Under the pieces are notes generated by a model that was not told where the DNA came from, did not search any database, and worked only from the letters and a program-made list of their open reading frames with translations. From Firmicutes bacterium UBA7523 (GTDB taxonomy: Bacteria; Bacillota; Dethiobacteria; Dethiobacterales; Dethiobacteraceae), in the NCBI GenBank assembly GCA_002479415.1, contig DLMZ01000034.1:1-48256 (forward strand): DNA of 48,256 nt. The letters run 5' to 3'. The position numbers and the translations under genes were made by a program. Shown in pieces: positions 1 to 9,635 of this stretch (the stretch's first letter is position 1; the number at the start of each line of letters is the position of its first letter).

Positions 1-7
1 ACTTTCC

Positions 8-37
8 GGGAATGCAGGTTATAGGTAAGCTAAAATC
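8..37 (-). repeat. Degenerate terminal (trailer-end) CRISPR repeat
   Basis: The right-hand 18 bases match the repeat (TTATAGGTAAGCTAAAATC is kept), but the left-hand 11-12 bases, where the others read GTTTCAATTCC, are different. In transcript orientation it is the 3' end of the repeat, including the ATTGAAAC handle, that is lost. This is the common decay pattern of the oldest repeat. It independently supports the leader being at the 4.4-kb end. Confidence 0.85.
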
Positions 38-3000
38 AAGAGCAATTGACCTGCTGGCCAGCTTCGACAGAAAGGTGTTTCAATTCCTTATAGGTAAGCT
101 AAAATCCTGAGATGTCAAACGTTGTTAAGGATTATGGGAAATGTTTCAATTCCTTATAGGTAAGCTAAAATCCAACGCCCACGTTTTATGTTGATTTTTT
201 CTTCTTAGTTTCAATTCCTTATAGGTAAGCTAAAATCACAGTGCCTGAACCGCTGCCTTTTGCCCTCTTCGGTGTTTCAATTCCTTATAGGTAAGCTAAA
301 ATCAGGCATGGATGGCCGCCCTAGTCAACTCCATCTCAGTTTCAATTCCTTATAGGTAAGCTAAAATCTCCTCTTCTCCTTCATCTTTTTTGCGGAGAGT
401 TGTGAGTTTCAATTCCTTATAGGTAAGCTAAAATCGTTTTCCCAGATGGCCTCCGCAAACACTGCGATGAAAAGTTTCAATTCCTTATAGGTAAGCTAAA
501 ATCGGGGCTAGGGTGGTTTGCAGAGGTTATGGATGATAGGTTTCAATTCCTTATAGGTAAGCTAAAATCGTGTGATCCTGATATCCCATGCTTATCCCTC
601 CTATTTATGTTTCAATTCCTTATAGGTAAGCTAAAATCTACGTCCGATACATCTGCTTCATCCAGCGCGTTCCGGGTTTCAATTCCTTATAGGTAAGCTA
701 AAATCCATTTGTAAAATTTCGTTGTGATGAAGATGATGAAAGTTTCAATTCCTTATAGGTAAGCTAAAATCGTATAATTACAAGGGGTTATGGATTTATG
801 AAAACTAGTTTCAATTCCTTATAGGTAAGCTAAAATCAAAAGACACAGATATGTTCACAGTAGATTATTCTGGGTTTCAATTCCTTATAGGTAAGCTAAA
901 ATCATAGCAATTGATGCTGGTCATGGATCGGACTCCCCAAAGTTTCAATTCCTTATAGGTAAGCTAAAATCGGGGAGTCCTTTGACGCTTTTCAAGATGC
1001 AGTTGATGGGTTTCAATTCCTTATAGGTAAGCTAAAATCCTATCGAGGCAGAAGGCCTAGGCGGGATACTTGATAAATGTTTCAATTCCTTATAGGTAAG
1101 CTAAAATCGGGTATTAATTGGCTGGATGATGCTTGCTGGAACAAGTTTCAATTCCTTATAGGTAAGCTAAAATCGTTATCGCGCACAAAGCCGTTGGTGG
1201 TGATGCAGGTGTTTCAATTCCTTATAGGTAAGCTAAAATCTCGGCAGCAGTGCACCGTCTGACCTTGGCACCACAAGTTTCAATTCCTTATAGGTAAGCT
1301 AAAATCAAAAAGGTGATATGATGGCGCGATTACCAAGTCCCGGTTTCAATTCCTTATAGGTAAGCTAAAATCCCTACGTGACCCCTGCTGGTATTACCAT
1401 ATTAGCTAAGTTTCAATTCCTTATAGGTAAGCTAAAATCAAGCAAAGGCGGAAATAATTGCTTTCGTAGCAGAAGTGTTTCAATTCCTTATAGGTAAGCT
1501 AAAATCGCGGAGTAGTTCGGCTTGAGGTTGGGTTCAGGAAGTCGTTTCAATTCCTTATAGGTAAGCTAAAATCTGAATTCGGCATAGTCATTATACAACA
1601 TTTTTACTGGTTTCAATTCCTTATAGGTAAGCTAAAATCCTGCTGTGACTGTCAATAGCTCTGGCAGTATTCCCAAGTTTCAATTCCTTATAGGTAAGCT
1701 AAAATCGATAAACGAAGATGACGAGGGGGACAACAGCGATGGAGTTTCAATTCCTTATAGGTAAGCTAAAATCGGATGATTCATCTACAATCATCAGCCC
1801 CGGACCGGGGTTTCAATTCCTTATAGGTAAGCTAAAATCCCTTACTACAGGCATTTATTCGAAGTCTCAAGGCTGTTTCAATTCCTTATAGGTAAGCTAA
1901 AATCATAATAGGCTCTAATTGTAACATCAACGCCCAGTGAAGTTTCAATTCCTTATAGGTAAGCTAAAATCATAGGATTTCGGTGGACGGCGGCATGTGT
2001 GAGCACTGGTTTCAATTCCTTATAGGTAAGCTAAAATCGGCAACCCGATATACAGCAAGGAGGACGGCGATGACGTTTCAATTCCTTATAGGTAAGCTAA
2101 AATCGCGTATTCCTCCAGCCATGTCATGTTATCCCCTACTGTTTCAATTCCTTATAGGTAAGCTAAAATCTCGTGATTGTGTTGGCGGCAAGCGTTGGCG
2201 GGATGGGTTTCAATTCCTTATAGGTAAGCTAAAATCATCGTTGTTTATCCTGCCTTATTTATTCGCTACCTAAGTTTCAATTCCTTATAGGTAAGCTAAA
2301 ATCCGGGAAGCGAGTATTTTTAGGCGGGCCTGTATTCGCGTTTCAATTCCTTATAGGTAAGCTAAAATCGAGGGTTGTGAATAAATGGCGCGTTCCAGAA
2401 ACATGTTTCAATTCCTTATAGGTAAGCTAAAATCGAGCACTACGATGACAAAGCAACAATTGACGATGTGTTTCAATTCCTTATAGGTAAGCTAAAATCG
2501 AGGTGGGAATAATGAGCATTCCATTGATTGGATGGTGTTTCAATTCCTTATAGGTAAGCTAAAATCGGAGGCGTAGGCGATGAATACAGTCCAGAGGCTG
2601 ATGTTTCAATTCCTTATAGGTAAGCTAAAATCTCGGGCGTGTCAACGTTAATTGCAGTGATGTTCCTACCGGTTTCAATTCCTTATAGGTAAGCTAAAAT
2701 CTCCGGCAATCCTCCCGGTGATATGCCTGTTATCGTGAGTTTCAATTCCTTATAGGTAAGCTAAAATCTGGAAGCCATAGACGAGAAGCATTAATAAAAT
2801 TATAGTTTCAATTCCTTATAGGTAAGCTAAAATCTCGTCCGCCAACAATCTCTAGGTGTTTTCTCTAGGGTTTCAATTCCTTATAGGTAAGCTAAAATCA
2901 TAAAGCATGTTCGTAAGCTTCAATCATTCCTTGATTGGTTTCAATTCCTTATAGGTAAGCTAAAATCATATATCGGCAGGCCGCCGCACTGGAGCGAGTA

Positions 3001-4427
3001 CCGAGTTTCAATTCCTTATAGGTAAGCTAAAATCTCTTCATGCCGCCAAGCTTGTGCCGTTCGTCGAGAGTTTCAATTCCTTATAGGTAAGCTAAAATCG
3101 GAAGACGTCGTAAGCGATTAGATTAGTTGGCATCTGTTTCAATTCCTTATAGGTAAGCTAAAATCCAATATCCATGATCTGCTCCTGATATATTATACAT
3201 CCGGTTTCAATTCCTTATAGGTAAGCTAAAATCATTAATCTATCGCAACAAACGATTGGGCACTATGAAGGTTTCAATTCCTTATAGGTAAGCTAAAATC
3301 CAAGACGGTCTTTTTCCTTTCCCTATATTTTATTCCTTGTTTCAATTCCTTATAGGTAAGCTAAAATCCCATACGTGAATATACAGGGGAACTGCATAGC
3401 ACCAGTTTCAATTCCTTATAGGTAAGCTAAAATCATTAGTTTTTGCATAGTATGTAGTCCGAAGTTGATGAGTTTCAATTCCTTATAGGTAAGCTAAAAT
3501 CGGAGCATCAACCGGGCTACTAACCGATGGTTTATATGTTTCAATTCCTTATAGGTAAGCTAAAATCTCATTCGCGTCACCCTAGCGCCAGCTGTGTAGC
3601 CATGTTTCAATTCCTTATAGGTAAGCTAAAATCTAAACTGACGACAGAGATACCCTCCATGGCCACACCCGTTTCAATTCCTTATAGGTAAGCTAAAATC
3701 ATAGCCGTGTGTTTGTAGTTGAAAACGACGAAGAGGGTTTCAATTCCTTATAGGTAAGCTAAAATCTCGTAACTCAAACGATATTCTTGGCGACTCCATG
3801 GCGGTTTCAATTCCTTATAGGTAAGCTAAAATCCAAGCCGGTCTAAATCCATGCAAAGGACGGCATCGGTTTCAATTCCTTATAGGTAAGCTAAAATCCT
3901 GAACATATTTTGTCTACAGCCAGGGCAGCTCCACTGTTTCAATTCCTTATAGGTAAGCTAAAATCTCGCAATTCCTGCAATAATGGCGCCTGCTATCAGA
4001 GTTTCAATTCCTTATAGGTAAGCTAAAATCGCAAAACGTGCATCTGTTCATCGTTTTACCACCTGTGTTTCAATTCCTTATAGGTAAGCTAAAATCCGGC
4101 CCATTAGAGTTTCCTATGTTGTTTGAAACAAGTTTCAATTCCTTATAGGTAAGCTAAAATCTTGTTTGGATAAAATCAAGTTCATTCGCTTATTCTGTGT
4201 TTCAATTCCTTATAGGTAAGCTAAAATCACAGCTAATTATTCAGAATATTTACTTCCATTTATGTTTCAATTCCTTATAGGTAAGCTAAAATCTACGCTC
4301 CGGCAATTCCTGACTGTCTGTTACTGGTTGGTTTCAATTCCTTATAGGTAAGCTAAAATCGTTTGAGGGGAGCAGGAAGTATGAACATGAAAGATCTGTT
4401 TCAATTCCTTATAGGTAAGCTAAAATC
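8..4427 (-). CRISPR. Type I-B CRISPR array, 67 repeats and 66 spacers
   Basis: The 30-bp repeat begins GTTTCAATTCC and ends GCTAAAATC on the + strand. The first fully conserved copy is at 77-106 and the last at 4398-4427. I counted 66 copies that look identical by eye, plus one degenerate copy at 8-37. Spacers are 35-39 bp. The reverse complement of the repeat ends in ATTGAAAC, the usual 8-nt crRNA 5' handle of type I-B systems. Transcription is therefore inferred leftward, from a leader beside cas2. The degenerate copy lies at the far end, as is typical of the trailer end. Open reading frames across the array, which translate the repeat as FQFLIGKLKS, are artefacts. Identical repeats over such a long array, next to an intact cas operon, suggest an active locus. 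Confidence 0.98.
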
Positions 4428-4591
4428 CCCCAATATACGCGATAAAAAAAGGGGTTATTTTTTAGGCAATCCCATATTTATAAAAAGCAGGATTGCCAGT
4501 CATTGCCGTTAAGCCCGTCTTTATTGATGTATATTTCAGCTGAAGCAGTCGTCGGTCTTAAGGGATTTTTACATTATAGCAGGGCGACGAA
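4428..4591 (-). promoter_or_regulatory. CRISPR leader with candidate extended -10 promoter
   Basis: This AT-rich stretch without a gene separates the last repeat from the cas2 stop codon. On the - strand it holds TGCTATAAT (TATAAT at 4573-4578, preceded by TGC), an extended -10 element that would read into the array; no good -35 is seen. An 8-bp inverted repeat (4465-4472 with 4490-4497) lies about 38 bp from the first repeat. It could be a leader motif for spacer integration, but that role is inference. Confidence 0.6.
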
Positions 4592-4855
4592 TTAAATGAT
4601 GTTGGCGTCCCCTCCTTTTTTTAAACCCATGGTTTCTCTTTTTGAGTATTTTGTTGTTCTGAACGTATAAAATATGATGGAATCCTCTTCCTTGTCAATA
4701 ATTTCTCCCAATTCAATTTTGAGCTTAGTATAATTGCTTTCTAGAATCTCTCCCTCCAGAACTGAGTTTTGAACCCAGTAAAGATATTGACGAGATTTTT
4801 TTAGCACCCGAGCCACTCTTTTCTGATTTATATCATACACCAAGATAACAAACAT
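4592..4855 (-). CDS. cas2: CRISPR-associated endonuclease Cas2
   Basis: This is an 87-residue Cas2, a normal length. It is the non-catalytic dimer that bridges two Cas1 dimers in the spacer-acquisition complex. The first strand, FVILVYDIN, carries the conserved Asp8, followed by a basic helix (RVARVLKKSR) and the VQNSVLEGE segment typical of the family. The ATG is preceded by AGGGAG at suitable spacing. It follows cas1 by 33 bp and is the last cas gene before the CRISPR leader, so it is probably the end of the cas operon transcript. Confidence 0.95.
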   Translation of the reverse strand: MFVILVYDINQKRVARVLKKSRQYLYWVQNSVLEGEILESNYTKLKIELGEIIDKEEDSIIFYTFRTTKYSKRETMGLKKGGDANII

Positions 4856-4888
4856 TTGAAGTCTCCCTCATTAATTCTACTATTATTA

Positions 4889-5881
4889 TCACCATGAAGC
4901 GATAAACGGCTCGTATTCCTCTTCTCCCATAAGATGTTTCTGTATTTTATACAGCTCCAGACGGATTAGTCTTCTGTAGGAAACATTCCTGCCCAATTTT
5001 TTATGCTTTATTGTTGCTTCAAGCTTCTTATCCAGCTCCTCAACAAAAGTTTTCTTGCCTTTTTCTTTTAAAAGTAGTCCTCCCGTCTGTTTTTCGAAAT
5101 CACTTTTACTAATCATTTTTTTATCAACGATAGAAAAAATGATTCGGTCAATAATGATTGGTTTAAATATCTCCGCGACATCTAAATTTAAGCTAAACCG
5201 ACGAAAGTTTGTTGCATGCAAAAAACCAATCCTGGGATCTAAGTGAGTTTTATAGATTTCACTCAGAACAATGGTGTATAAGATGGAATTGCCAAAACTG
5301 ATCAGGACATTCATATTATTTTTGGGTGGCCGCCTCGATCTTTCTTGAAAATGAAAATCCTGATTCCCGGTGATCACATCAAATGCTTTATAATAGCATT
5401 CACGGATATGACCTTCTATGGCCATCAATTGGCTTATTTCATGGCAATCATCAATTGGGACGGAAAGCTTTTCAATTGTTTCAATCATCTTTCCCAGATC
5501 CCGACCGCGATTGTGATAATATTTCAAGACCTGCCTAAGATTTCGGTAGGCACCCCAGACAAAGGCTTTGGCCAGTTTAATTCTTTTTCCAGGCTCTTGG
5601 TAATACTCAGCTTGTTTTAGTATCATGTACCCAGAGTTTAAGTGTTCTCTAGGGTAAAATGTGCCCATATAATAGCCATAATAATTAAAGTAGTGAATAA
5701 GAATCTCTTTTTGCGAAACAAATTCTACAAGGCTTTTATTAAAGGTAACTTGCCCGAAGGCAAATATCTCCTTGGTATCTTCAACGGGTATGTATTTTTT
5801 ACCGTTTTCTGTTTCAAAATACAGGGTGTTATCCTTGCGTTTCAACTCGCCAGAAGAAAAAATATAGAGCGATTTTTTCAA
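4889..5881 (-). CDS. cas1: CRISPR-associated integrase Cas1 (type I-B)
   Basis: Cas1 is the metal-dependent integrase that inserts new spacers at the leader end together with Cas2 and, in this subtype, Cas4. I place the start at a TTG at 5881 preceded by GGGAGGAG (5888-5895), which overlaps the cas4 stop. This gives 330 residues beginning with KKSLYIFSSGEL, a standard Cas1 N-terminus. A longer frame to 5923 exists but would run into cas4. The active-site residues are visible: Glu156 in MAIEGH, His222 in GFLHATNF and Asp234 in SLNLDVAE. The gene is tightly coupled to cas4 upstream and cas2 downstream. Nothing looks broken. Confidence 0.95.
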   Translation of the reverse strand: MKKSLYIFSSGELKRKDNTLYFETENGKKYIPVEDTKEIFAFGQVTFNKSLVEFVSQKEILIHYFNYYGYYMGTFYPREHLNSGYMILKQAEYYQEPGKRIKLAKAFVWGAYRNLRQVLKYYHNRGRDLGKMIETIEKLSVPIDDCHEISQLMAIEGHIRECYYKAFDVITGNQDFHFQERSRRPPKNNMNVLISFGNSILYTIVLSEIYKTHLDPRIGFLHATNFRRFSLNLDVAEIFKPIIIDRIIFSIVDKKMISKSDFEKQTGGLLLKEKGKKTFVEELDKKLEATIKHKKLGRNVSYRRLIRLELYKIQKHLMGEEEYEPFIASW

Positions 5882-5894
5882 GGTTTTCTCCTCC

Positions 5895-6443
5895 CTAAGC
5901 CCAGCAAAGTTCCGCATAAGCACAATTGCGACAAAAAGCTATTTTTTGGGGTGCCTGGGGTGCTTCCTGATAGATGATTCTCACAATATTTTTCTTAGCT
6001 TCTTCCAAGGTTGAGATGAGCTTTTCGTTTAGCTCGACCTTAATTTTTTTCTTTTCTTTTGGAAACATGAGTTCCCCTACGGCCTCTACCCCCGCCTGCC
6101 TTAATTCTAGAAGATAAAAAGCCAACTGCATGGTTGCGCTTGTTTCATATTTTGAACTCTTTTTTACTTCTCCCACAACCAACCGCCCCTTATCGTGGCG
6201 AAGAATATCCAGTTTAATATGACCAACACTAATTTCTTTTTTGTCTCTCTGATAAGAATGCTCTTGAATAAACCGCCCTAAATCTATATTGGAGTCGTCT
6301 TGGTCGGGTTTGATTTGATGCGCCATTAACCAAACTTCCCGTTTACAGATGTAATAGTACCAGACTAGGGTTCCAGTGACATAAATATCCCGCTCAGTAA
6401 AATCTTGTTCGTGCAAAACAAACACCTTCCCCAAATAACTCAC
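5895..6443 (-). CDS. cas4: CRISPR-associated exonuclease Cas4
   Basis: This is a RecB-family Fe-S nuclease that trims prespacers and helps choose PAM-adjacent protospacers. Four Cys that would hold the 4Fe-4S cluster are visible: Cys33 (ICKREVWL) and Cys171, Cys174 and Cys180 (FCRNCAYAELCW). The nuclease core shows LDILRHD, GEVKKS and the QLAFYLLEL helix. The longest frame starts at a GTG (6443) with a weak ribosome site. A TTG at 6416, giving a protein that starts at HEQDFTERD, has GGGGAAGG in front of it and fits the usual Cas4 N-terminus better, so the true start is uncertain. Its stop codon overlaps the ribosome-binding site of cas1. Confidence 0.93.
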   Translation of the reverse strand: MSYLGKVFVLHEQDFTERDIYVTGTLVWYYYICKREVWLMAHQIKPDQDDSNIDLGRFIQEHSYQRDKKEISVGHIKLDILRHDKGRLVVGEVKKSSKYETSATMQLAFYLLELRQAGVEAVGELMFPKEKKKIKVELNEKLISTLEEAKKNIVRIIYQEAPQAPQKIAFCRNCAYAELCWA

Positions 6444-6509
6444 TATTTATTGACAAAAAGATGTCATTTTTCACTTTTGACTTATTTTCTTCACAAGAAA
6501 AACTAACCT

Positions 6510-6521
6510 TTTCAATTCCTT
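6510..6521 (-). repeat. Isolated CRISPR-repeat fragment between cas3 and cas4
   Basis: The 91-bp gap 6444-6534 contains TTTCAATTCCTT, identical to 12 bases of the array repeat. On the - strand it reads AAGGAATTGAAA, which includes ATTGAAA of the 8-nt crRNA handle. It is followed by about 65 bp of AT-rich sequence before the cas4 start, and no second repeat piece is recognisable there. It could be a chance match, a remnant, or a crRNA-like regulatory element. Confidence 0.45.
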
Positions 6522-6534
6522 GAATGCGATTATA

Positions 6535-8910
6535 TCACCAGATTCTTGGCTCCCCTTCCACAACCAACCCTTTATCTGGCGAATAGTAACCTTCCCTTAA
6601 TATCCAGATATCTGTATCTTGTTTTAGCTCATCAGCAATCTGTCTGGGGTGAAAATCCGGCCATGAAAATATGCTAACCGAAGTCATCGCCATACGACCA
6701 GCAACTTTACGCCACGCTTCCCGTCTATCCCAAACATCTTTAATTTGCATAATTCCACAAATGTCTTGATATAATTCTGGATCCTGTTCAATTACAAGAA
6801 AGGTATGCTGCTGCTTTTCCTTTCCTCGCAAGAGTTCTCTTACTGAAACATCATCTTGCCATCGTGCAAACCTTTCAAGATGAATGTATCCGGTATCCTT
6901 TTTAGAAGATAACTCATCGAAATAATGACTTGTCAAATCATATATGTCTTCCTCATTAATTTCTTCACACTTTTCCAGTAAATTCCTTGTTATTGCAAGA
7001 TGTACTTCATCATAAATCATATCTGAATATCGCTTTCCCTCGTCAATAATATCGACAATCTCTACTACCCCACGCTCTTTTTTGTTTTTGCCTTCCCTAT
7101 TGCACCTCCCGGCAATCTGAATAATACTATCTAATGGGGCAAAGTCTCGAATTACCCAGTCCATATCAATGTCTACCCCTGCTTCAATGCACTGGGTAGA
7201 AACCACTATACATGATTTTCCTTTTTTAATGTTTTCAATAGACTGTAGGCGGTCCTTGGAAGTAACATCAGCACTTATAAAATATATAGGGATATCCCTA
7301 AACTTCTCTTTCCCCTTACTCCAATCCGCAATGTAATCCCTAATTTTTCGCGCGCTTTTTCTAGTATTAAAAGTTAATAATACCCTTTGTTTATGCGTAG
7401 ACCAAGAATTTAATCTTTCTTCTAACTCTGTGCAAAGCTCGTCTGTTGTAATAGGGGTGTCCAAGCGCAACCGTAAACAGTATCGCCTACAATTAGCAAA
7501 ATAGCGAGCAGGATTTTCCAATAACGGCTTGACATCATCAACAAAAGGAGGCAACGTTGCTGACATTAACAATAGCTTGCTATTTCCTATCCTTGTTAAC
7601 TGCCGAAACAACTCAGCTAATGGCTGCCATAATTTGCATGGCAAAGATTGCACTTCATCCATAATAATAAGAGCATCACATAAATTATGAAAACGCATTT
7701 GGTATCTAGCATGTGGTTCTAACATGCTAAGTAAAAGCTGATCGTAAGTGGTAATAATAATGTCACTTCGCCAGGTGTCCACCAAAAAACTATTATCCCC
7801 TGTCGGCAATTCAGAATCATAAACACGATCTGATATAGAATGACTAGCTAACAACCAACCGCTTTCCGACTCTACTTCACCAATCCGCAATAGCTTTTTA
7901 TATTCATTTACTGTCTGATCAATAACTGACAAAAAAGGCAGAACAATAACGACTTTTGGATAATAGTTAGGATCAGCGGCTTCACGCAGCTTTAAGGCCC
8001 ATGTTGCCGCCAGCAGTGTTTTGCCTGTCCCCGTTGGTGCAGTAATACTAAATATTCGGCTATCTCCCTTCCTACTAAGGGCTTCTATAACTTCATCCCG
8101 AATTTGATGCCGTAAACGATTAGTTTCTGTTTCCTCTGGTTTGCCTATGCGTTTATCTATCCAGTTTGAATTCCACCGCCTAAACGAATGTTTAAGATAT
8201 ACCATAGGCTCTGATACCGCAAGTAGTGCTTTGTCAGCTTCAAGTAAAATTGAATAGACCAGTTGACATTTAAGCCGAAAGGCGATTGCTTGTTGATGAT
8301 TATTAATCCTATTATCATGAATTAACTGTTTGCATAAAAACTTTTGCGCTTCACGAATAATTGTAACACTACTCTTTTCTACATCTTTTAGAATGCTTAT
8401 TCCTTTAATCGTGTTGCCCAGTTCCGAACGAAGCATGGAGAAATCAATCGACATAAGTTGTTTTTGAATAATAGAAGCGTTACTGCCACTAGCAAACCGG
8501 TCAATAGCGTGTTTTGAATCATCAACTACACCCAACCGATATTCGGGAAGAGTTGGCAACCTTGAATGGTGTCCACAAATTACAGCGACTACTGCAAAAG
8601 CATCTTGTATTTCCCATTGCTGCTCCTTCGCCACAGTTAAAGCTAAGAGCACAGATAATGCAGTGTGTGCCTTATCAATGCTGTTGCCTGTATATTGCTC
8701 CGGACTTCTGATATATTCCTGGAAGAAACTGGTGGCCTTGCCTATGTCGTGGTATATAGCGGTATATTCCAAAATATCTTGAATATTTGAAGTAACCGTT
8801 TGCGGTGAATGACGTTTTAATATCGCTTGTATAGCGGTTCTAACTTGGTTAATATGCTCCCGCAAAAACAAATGTGGATGAGATTTCAAACCTTTATCCT
8901 CATTAGTCAC
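6535..8910 (-). CDS. cas3: CRISPR-associated helicase-nuclease Cas3
   Basis: This 791-residue fusion of HD nuclease and superfamily-2 helicase is recruited by target-bound Cascade to unwind and degrade invading DNA. The HD domain occupies roughly residues 10-240, with His54-Asp55 in IYHDIGK, His82 and the His114-His115 pair. The helicase follows, with Walker A TAPTGTGKT (290-298), Walker B as DEVQ (418-421), SAT (450-452) and a C-terminal IAGRCNREG motif. The ATG overlaps the cas5 stop by 4 bp, so translation is probably coupled. All key residues are present. The 91-bp gap to cas4 is the only sizeable break within the cas8b-to-cas2 run. Confidence 0.95.
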   Translation of the reverse strand: MTNEDKGLKSHPHLFLREHINQVRTAIQAILKRHSPQTVTSNIQDILEYTAIYHDIGKATSFFQEYIRSPEQYTGNSIDKAHTALSVLLALTVAKEQQWEIQDAFAVVAVICGHHSRLPTLPEYRLGVVDDSKHAIDRFASGSNASIIQKQLMSIDFSMLRSELGNTIKGISILKDVEKSSVTIIREAQKFLCKQLIHDNRINNHQQAIAFRLKCQLVYSILLEADKALLAVSEPMVYLKHSFRRWNSNWIDKRIGKPEETETNRLRHQIRDEVIEALSRKGDSRIFSITAPTGTGKTLLAATWALKLREAADPNYYPKVVIVLPFLSVIDQTVNEYKKLLRIGEVESESGWLLASHSISDRVYDSELPTGDNSFLVDTWRSDIIITTYDQLLLSMLEPHARYQMRFHNLCDALIIMDEVQSLPCKLWQPLAELFRQLTRIGNSKLLLMSATLPPFVDDVKPLLENPARYFANCRRYCLRLRLDTPITTDELCTELEERLNSWSTHKQRVLLTFNTRKSARKIRDYIADWSKGKEKFRDIPIYFISADVTSKDRLQSIENIKKGKSCIVVSTQCIEAGVDIDMDWVIRDFAPLDSIIQIAGRCNREGKNKKERGVVEIVDIIDEGKRYSDMIYDEVHLAITRNLLEKCEEINEEDIYDLTSHYFDELSSKKDTGYIHLERFARWQDDVSVRELLRGKEKQQHTFLVIEQDPELYQDICGIMQIKDVWDRREAWRKVAGRMAMTSVSIFSWPDFHPRQIADELKQDTDIWILREGYYSPDKGLVVEGEPRIW

Positions 8911-9635
8911 AGAAACATCACTACTCTTTCACCAATGTTGTAGGCTTCCGAGGTTTTAACCATTACAGGGCGTGCTTGTGCTTCAAACAAATAGGGTGCA
9001 TGTGTAAAAATCCTATCCGGAGTGACTGTTCTCGGCATTCGCAATAGTTGAATACTCAACATCTCGTCATATAGATATTTCAATTCAACAACGGCACTTT
9101 CCTGGTTAATAACGCTACTTACAGGATAGACTGCTGGTTCAAGTTTCTGTGCAGGTTCTTGGGCAACATATTCTATCTCAGCCAACATTTCAGACAAACC
9201 TAACGATGGCTGAAAATGCCAGCGGCGCTCTTTCAAGCGTAACTCGAGTTCGGAATGAAATGGTTCAGGCAAAATTGTCCAGACATCATAACAAGGATTA
9301 ATAAGCCATTCTTGTAAGATTAAAGTTGCCTGCTCCGGTTTAGTATTAATGTTTTGCTTCTGGGTTCCCTTTATGATATATGATAACGCTGTAGGGGGAT
9401 CTTTACGCAATTTGGCTTTATGCCAATGAGTCAACGGGGCTTTTCCGCTGACTGCGATTTGAGCAGGCTCAAGCATAAGTTGTGGCGTGTCCTTCTTCAA
9501 GCCCAGTACTGCTCCGATTATGCCTAATAACACCGTCCGTGTCGGTATTGGATAACTTAATGCACTCACCCCCGCTTCAGCGCGTAAAAAATGAGCAGTT
9601 CTACCCCATATGCGAAAACAAATTGCATTTGTCAT
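8907..9635 (-). CDS. cas5: Cascade subunit Cas5 (type I-B)
   Basis: This 242-residue RAMP-fold protein caps the 5' handle end of the crRNA in Cascade. The N-terminus has the family signature: strand CFRIWGRTAHFLRAEAG, then SYPIPTRTVLLGIIGAVLGL. In Cas5 proteins this segment holds the helix that contacts the handle. The C-terminus (TPDRIFTHAPYLFEAQARPV) resembles Cas5h/Cas5b proteins. It overlaps cas7 upstream and cas3 downstream by 4 bp each, so the cas7-cas5-cas3 block is translationally coupled. The subtype is assigned from the cas8b and cas7 neighbours. Confidence 0.92.
   Translation of the reverse strand: MTNAICFRIWGRTAHFLRAEAGVSALSYPIPTRTVLLGIIGAVLGLKKDTPQLMLEPAQIAVSGKAPLTHWHKAKLRKDPPTALSYIIKGTQKQNINTKPEQATLILQEWLINPCYDVWTILPEPFHSELELRLKERRWHFQPSLGLSEMLAEIEYVAQEPAQKLEPAVYPVSSVINQESAVVELKYLYDEMLSIQLLRMPRTVTPDRIFTHAPYLFEAQARPVMVKTSEAYNIGERVVMFL

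Noticed and set aside
904..1009. Nine-base complementarity (GGACTCCCC with GGGGAGTCC) between two adjacent spacers
   Set aside because: Among 66 spacers a single 9-base match can occur by chance, and the repeat between them would still be processed normally.
1077..2273. Open reading frames inside the CRISPR array (1077-1262 and 1983-2273)
   Set aside because: They translate the repeat over and over (FQFLIGKLKS) with random spacers between; no ribosome site and no gene character.
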